A DNA stretch of 64,000 bases from the NCBI RefSeq assembly GCF_050847355.1, contig NZ_CP193762.1:52488-116487 (forward strand), read 5' to 3'. The stretch's first letter is position 1, and every line of letters starts with the position of its first letter. This stretch comes from Limimaricola sp027213785 (GTDB taxonomy: Bacteria > Pseudomonadota > Alphaproteobacteria > Rhodobacterales > Rhodobacteraceae). The position numbers and the translations under genes are program-made. The notes below the pieces were generated by a model, which saw nothing but the letters and a program-made list of their open reading frames with translations, had not been told where the DNA came from and ran no database searches. Positions 60,605 through 64,000 of this stretch are shown here, piece after piece.

Positions 60605-60772
60605 GCATGCTTCCTTTCGAAGAAGCATGGACCGGATCACTCATACACAGAAGATCTGACACTCTCTGTGGCGCCCATGGCCTCCTTTCCATAGGTGCTA
60701 CGGCATCTAGTTCGCCGAGCAGCCTCGCAACCGCAACACCGCCGCTGGTCTTGCCCCCGTTTCGGCGGACAC

Positions 60773-61606
60773 TCAGGCAGTTGCGGTTTGAGCTGCGATG
60801 AACTCGCGGGGCGAGCGCATCTTCAACCCTGAGTGCGGGTGATGGCTGTTGTAGTCCTCGAACCAGCCGTCGAGCAACTCGAGGACGGTGACGGCATCCG
60901 CCAGCGGCGTGATGTGGACGTAGTCGCGCTTCAGCGTCTTCACGAAGGCCTCCGCGATGCCATTGCTCTGTGGGCTCTTCACCGGCGTGTAGCAGGACTT
61001 CAGGCCCAGCTGTCGAGCGAAGATGCGGGTGTCCTTGGCGACGTAGGGCGAGCCATTGTCGCTGAGCATCTCGACAGGATGCGGCGCCCGATAGCCTCCG
61101 AAGCGGGCCTCGACGGCCTCCAGCATCATGTCGCGGATGTCCGAGCCGCTGATGCCGGCGTTCACCACGGCCCGCCAGGCGATGATCTCACGGTCATGCG
61201 CATCGATGATGAAGGCTCCTCGGACGACATCGCCGTTCCAACAGGTGAACTCGAAGCCATCCGAGCACCAGCGAATGTTCGAGCGCATGGTGATGACCTT
61301 GCCCTCATGCGTCTGCTCCGACCGCTCGGTGTATCTGCGCGCCAGCAGTAGGTCGTGCGCCTGCATGATGCGGTAGACCCGTTTGTGGTTCACCGGTGCC
61401 GCGCCATCGGCCCGAAGCCGTCGGTTCAGAACCGCCGCGATGCGCCTGTAGCCGTAGGTCGGTCGTGCCGCCACGATCGCCGAGATCAGCGGGAGGACCA
61501 CCGCGTCTTGCGCTTTGTGATAGCGCCGACGCGGCTTCGCGCTCCCGTTCAGCCGTGCATTCAGGTTCGAGCGGGAGACGCCCAGCGTCTCAGCTACGGC
61601 CTTCAC
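60773..61606 (-). CDS. IS3-family transposase OrfB (integrase)
   Basis: A 277-residue DDE integrase. HTH_21-like part (YGYRRIAAVLNRRLRADGA), then RSNIRWCSDGFEFTCWNGDV (first Asp), VEMLSDNGSPYVAKDTRIFA (second Asp) and VKSPQSNGIAEAFVKTLKRD (Glu). It overlaps OrfA by four bases. The frame upstream of its ATG continues protein-like text (ARAVAAQGRFPVKAVAETLG) back to the A7 run (61654-61648), so the active form is probably an OrfA-OrfB fusion made by -1 frameshifting. Confidence 0.93.
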   Translation of the reverse strand: MKAVAETLGVSRSNLNARLNGSAKPRRRYHKAQDAVVLPLISAIVAARPTYGYRRIAAVLNRRLRADGAAPVNHKRVYRIMQAHDLLLARRYTERSEQTHEGKVITMRSNIRWCSDGFEFTCWNGDVVRGAFIIDAHDREIIAWRAVVNAGISGSDIRDMMLEAVEARFGGYRAPHPVEMLSDNGSPYVAKDTRIFARQLGLKSCYTPVKSPQSNGIAEAFVKTLKRDYVHITPLADAVTVLELLDGWFEDYNSHHPHSGLKMRSPREFIAAQTATA

Positions 61607-61980
61607 CGGGAACCGCCCTTGGGCTGCGACTGCGCGAGCCAGATCGGTTTTTTTGAGCGCGACTTGTCCAGGGCTTCCTTGAGGATCTCGACCTCGAGCG
61701 TCTTACGCCCGAGTTGCCGCTCCAACTCGCGGATGCGCTCTTCCATCTGTCGGACAGCGCGGTTGCTGGTGACGTCGTCATCTCCGGACACGGCCACGGC
61801 TCCCCCATCCAACATCAGGCGCCGCCAACGATACAGCAGGTTTGCCGCTACGCCATTGCGGCGGGCGACCACCGAGATGCTGGCGCCATCTTCCAGCGTC
61901 TCCTCGACGATCCGAAGCTTCTCGGCCGAAGACCAGCGGCGTCTGCGGCCGCCATCGGTAATGATCTCGTAGTCAGACAT
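61603..61980 (-). CDS. IS3-family transposase OrfA
   Basis: A 125-residue helix-turn-helix protein starting MSDYEIITDGGRRRRWSSAE, with VARRNGVAANLLYRWRRLML as the recognition part and a C-terminal leucine zipper (IRELERQLGRKTLEVEILKE). Close to its 3' end the message has seven consecutive A (61654-61648), the programmed-frameshift site of the family. The in-frame ATG at 61998 is an alternative start. Confidence 0.9.
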   Translation of the reverse strand: MSDYEIITDGGRRRRWSSAEKLRIVEETLEDGASISVVARRNGVAANLLYRWRRLMLDGGAVAVSGDDDVTSNRAVRQMEERIRELERQLGRKTLEVEILKEALDKSRSKKPIWLAQSQPKGGSR

Positions 61981-62078
61981 AAGCATGTGCTTAGGCATAT
62001 GCCTAAGCCTCCATCGTTATGCCTAAGTGTCCGGTCGAAACGGGGGCCAGTTCAGCCGCCTCACGGCTCATACGGTTC

Positions 62079-62360
62079 GACATGATCTGCGAGGCCAGTG
62101 GGATCAAGCACCGGCTGACCCAACCGCACTACCCCTAGACCAACGGACAAGTCGAGCGGATGAACCGGACGATCAAAGACGCCACGGTGAAGCGCTACCA
62201 CTACGACGATCACGCGCAACTCGAACGCCACCTCGCCCTGTTTATCGACGCCTATATTACAGTCCGACGTCTGAAAACGCTCTAGGGGCTAACCCCGGCG
62301 CAATTCATCGGGCAAGAATGGCAGACTAACCCCGACCTATTCTACCAAGAGCCGTGCCAC
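62079..62360 (+). pseudogene. IS481-family transposase, C-terminal remnant
   Basis: Forward reading gives SGIKHRLTQPHYP, an in-frame TAG, then TNGQVERMNRTIKDATVKRY, HYDDHAQLERHLALFIDAY, another TAG after RRLKTL, then GLTPAQFIGQEW. These are the last blocks of IS481 transposases (TNGQVERMNRTIKxATVKRYHY). Two stops and the missing N-terminus make it dead. Confidence 0.8.
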
Positions 62361-62962
62361 TTGATCTCGGGACCATACACTAGGCATTTCAGCAGCCCAT
62401 CATCATGCAAGCCGAAGTTAGTGTCGACCGGTTCCTCTGACCCAGTTGGGAGCAGCCTGCCCTACCTCGTTTCGATAGCAGGACGCTTCAAACCGATCAT
62501 CACCAGGTGTGTCGACCTGAAAATAAGTGAGTTTCTTTAAAAATCCACTCAGGTTCACGCCAAACGCGCACCAGGCCACTCGTGAGACGTGTCAGAACAG
62601 CAACAGCTTCGAATTTTCTTCAAGAAAAATTCGCCACTGAAATAAAGCCGAGGGACCAAGGATGCCGACAGCGCAAGGATCTCTGGCCCTCGAGGAGTAA
62701 TGTGGGGTTTCAGAAACCGGTTTTTATGATTGCTTATGCTTCTGCACTCATGCAGTGATGTTGCCAACGCGGCAGAACTAGCGAGGCAATATGCAGTAAT
62801 CGATGCCCTAGACGAGACGAGAGCCCAGACGGCGGCAACCATCTGAGCTCTCTCGTGTCCCAGGCTCTATGAAGAGAACCCTACATTCACCCTTTTCATA
62901 GCAGCGCCCCCAAACCCTCGGCAAGTCATTTTGACTGACCGAGCCTAAAAAAGTGCGCTCAA
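62361..62962. other. AT-richer region ahead of the Rep-like gene, possible origin area
   Basis: About 600 bases with no gene. It is richer in A and T than the surroundings, and contains a near-perfect inverted repeat around CGAATTTTCTT at 62610-62633. No clear DnaA box. An origin or the rep promoter could be here, but the repeats inside the following gene are stronger candidates. Confidence 0.35.
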
Positions 62963-63937
62963 ATGCAACTCGAACTCGACGCCTCACGCGGATATGCCGC
63001 GATCCCTGACGCTATTCACCACATCAAGATGAGTGATGGAGCATATCGGCTCCTGATCATCCTGTGTGCCCACGCTTCCCACGCTACAGGCCTCTGCGAC
63101 CCTTCACACGCCTACCTTGCGCACCTCATGGGCAAAAGCAAAGCGAGCATCACCAACCACATGAAGGAATTGCGCGGGCTGGGTCTGATCGAGACGACCA
63201 GCAAGCCAGGGCGTGGTGGTGGAAATGGGAAGCTCGATATCCTCGTGACCTTCTGGGCGGCGTGGCGGAAGGCGGTTCGGGTCGCCGGCGAGGCCCGGCA
63301 GAAGGCAAAAGCGGGAAGCGCCCGCATTCAACAGAGTAAACGCGTAGGCGTTCAGCAGAATGAACGCGTATGTAAGAACCAAACAAATTATAACCATATA
63401 CCCCCTGCCCCCATGACACATCACATCAAGGCGACACCTGCCGCGCAAGCTTCGCCGCAGGCGGAGTGTGTAATTAAAAAACTTGTTGAGGAGTGGATGG
63501 CGGCAAAGGGCAAGGAGCAATTTCCTCGCTTCGAGCGCGCTCCATCGCCTGATCTCGTCGCTGCTACGGAAGATCTGCTGAGACGCTATGAGGCACCGAG
63601 CACTGATACTGCAATGATACCGGCCGGTATCAAGGCTGAGATCAGCAGTCTCTGGACATCCCTCGGTGTCGCGGTCGATGCAAAGATGCTGGCTGTGCAG
63701 GAGAAGGCGATACAGTCGGCCCCTGCCCCAGCGAACTACCTTCGCCAATTCATCATCGTGGTGAAGTCTACGTGGAAAGATTACTGGCGGCAGCCCCCTA
63801 CTGCACGGCACCTGTCTCAGATGCTGAATGACGCCGGACGCGCGATCCAGGCCACCCCCGATACCCTCGTGCGGCTCCTGCGGTCAGATATGAGTCGATA
63901 CCGGAAATGCGCGGTCAAAGGGTTACTCCCGGCTTGA
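62963..63937 (+). CDS. Winged-helix protein, probable plasmid replication or regulatory protein
   Basis: A 324-residue protein. Residues about 20-90 are a winged helix (LIILCAHASHATGL, AYLAHLMGKSKASITNHMKE), as in RepL-like or helix-turn-helix replication proteins. Residues about 120-137 encode two copies of an eight-residue unit (IQQSKRVG, VQQNERVC). The C-terminal two thirds are helical and unrecognised. Inside the gene are two tandem 24-base repeats (63324-63371) and an 18-base palindrome (63615-63632), repeated just after the stop codon (63946-63963). Such DNA repeats in and near the gene suggest an initiator that binds its own gene, but no clear Rep family can be named. Confidence 0.6.
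   Translation: MQLELDASRGYAAIPDAIHHIKMSDGAYRLLIILCAHASHATGLCDPSHAYLAHLMGKSKASITNHMKELRGLGLIETTSKPGRGGGNGKLDILVTFWAAWRKAVRVAGEARQKAKAGSARIQQSKRVGVQQNERVCKNQTNYNHIPPAPMTHHIKATPAAQASPQAECVIKKLVEEWMAAKGKEQFPRFERAPSPDLVAATEDLLRRYEAPSTDTAMIPAGIKAEISSLWTSLGVAVDAKMLAVQEKAIQSAPAPANYLRQFIIVVKSTWKDYWRQPPTARHLSQMLNDAGRAIQATPDTLVRLLRSDMSRYRKCAVKGLLPA
63324..63371. repeat. Two tandem 24-base repeats, iteron-like
   Basis: Unit 1 (63324-63347) and unit 2 (63348-63371) agree at 19 of 24 positions; both end in AACGCGTA plus one base. They lie inside the reading frame of the Rep-like gene and keep the frame (24 = 8 codons). Confidence 0.6.
63615..63632. repeat. 18-base palindrome, copy 1
   Basis: TGATACCGGCCGGTATCA, a perfect palindrome inside the Rep-like gene; followed by AG as is copy 2. 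Confidence 0.75.
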
Positions 63938-63945
63938 GCGATTAC

Positions 63946-63963
63946 TGATACCGGCTGGTATCA
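63946..63963. repeat. 18-base palindrome, copy 2
   Basis: TGATACCGGCTGGTATCA, one base different from copy 1, nine bases after the stop codon of the Rep-like gene. Confidence 0.75.
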
Positions 63964-64000
63964 AGTCGAGGCGCTGAACCGTGACCCACACACAACAACA

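Larger units (their letters stand above)
60752..62049 (-). mobile_element. IS3-family insertion sequence, apparently intact
   Basis: About 1.3 kb. Ends: TGCCCCCGTTTCGGCGGACA (60752-60771) and, at 62028-62049, the complement of TGGCCCCCGTTTCGACCGGACA. The arms are imperfect inverted repeats. It holds OrfA and OrfB linked by an A7 slippery run. The target duplication is not visible to me. Confidence 0.85.

Noticed and set aside
1..64000. CRISPR arrays, rRNA and tRNA genes
   Set aside because: I saw no regularly spaced repeats of CRISPR length, no rRNA blocks and no cloverleaf with a recognisable T-arm.

Overview
The window looks like an accessory replicon (plasmid or chromid) or a large accessory island of an alphaproteobacterium, most likely a member of the Rhodobacterales. 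The signs are high G+C coding sequence, an HvrA/H-NS type nucleoid protein, a ChvI-like response regulator, two TRAP transporters, a pca (protocatechuate) operon that contains a DUF849/BKACE gene, and many IS fragments of families common in that group. I see no rRNA, tRNA or CRISPR array.

Layout. 1-5 kb: the end of an AEC-type transporter gene, a PIN-toxin/RHH-antitoxin pair and two uncharacterised genes. 5-20 kb: plasmid/island backbone, with a primase-like (AEP) protein next to an Fe-S helicase-like protein, an orphan OmpR-family regulator, a UPF0060 membrane protein, an H-NS protein, a Lon-like AAA+ ATPase and several hypotheticals. 20-26.5 kb: a decayed toxin-antitoxin cluster (HipA-like, ParD, ParE), then an AT-richer block that looks like a defence island: a P-loop ATPase with zinc ribbon, a HEPN protein, and an EVE-like/GIY-YIG protein. 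An IS30 element closes this block. 28-36 kb: protocatechuate branch of the beta-ketoadipate pathway (pcaF, pcaJ, pcaI, an IclR regulator, pcaB, pcaD, a BKACE gene, pcaG, pcaH, pcaC). pcaJ carries an apparent 2-base deletion. 36-41 kb: degenerate IS5, IS3 and IS110 pieces around a nadC gene.

41-60 kb: catabolic and uptake genes. They comprise a maleamate-amidase-like hydrolase with a MarR regulator; a divergent Rieske oxygenase and a six-gene operon (reductase, Gfo/Idh dehydrogenase, decarboxylase-like protein, small protein, DMT exporter/importer, TPP enzyme); an IclR regulator with a divergent 3-hydroxyacyl-CoA dehydrogenase; and two TRAP systems (DctPQM with an aldehyde dehydrogenase, and TAXI type). 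The Rieske, reductase, dehydrogenase and decarboxylase set has the same four-part composition as Pht3/Pht2/Pht4/Pht5. That set turns phthalate into protocatechuate, the substrate of the pca operon, so a complete uptake-to-TCA route is plausible but unproven. 60-64 kb: an intact IS3 element, IS256 and IS481 stubs, and a winged-helix Rep-like gene with internal tandem repeats and two copies of an 18-bp palindrome.

Shared palindromes tie the catabolic genes together. ATTTC-N8-GAAAT lies at the IclR promoter and upstream of dctP. TTAG-N4-CTAA, or one-mismatch versions of it, lies at the nadC, Rieske/reductase, dctP and TAXI promoters.
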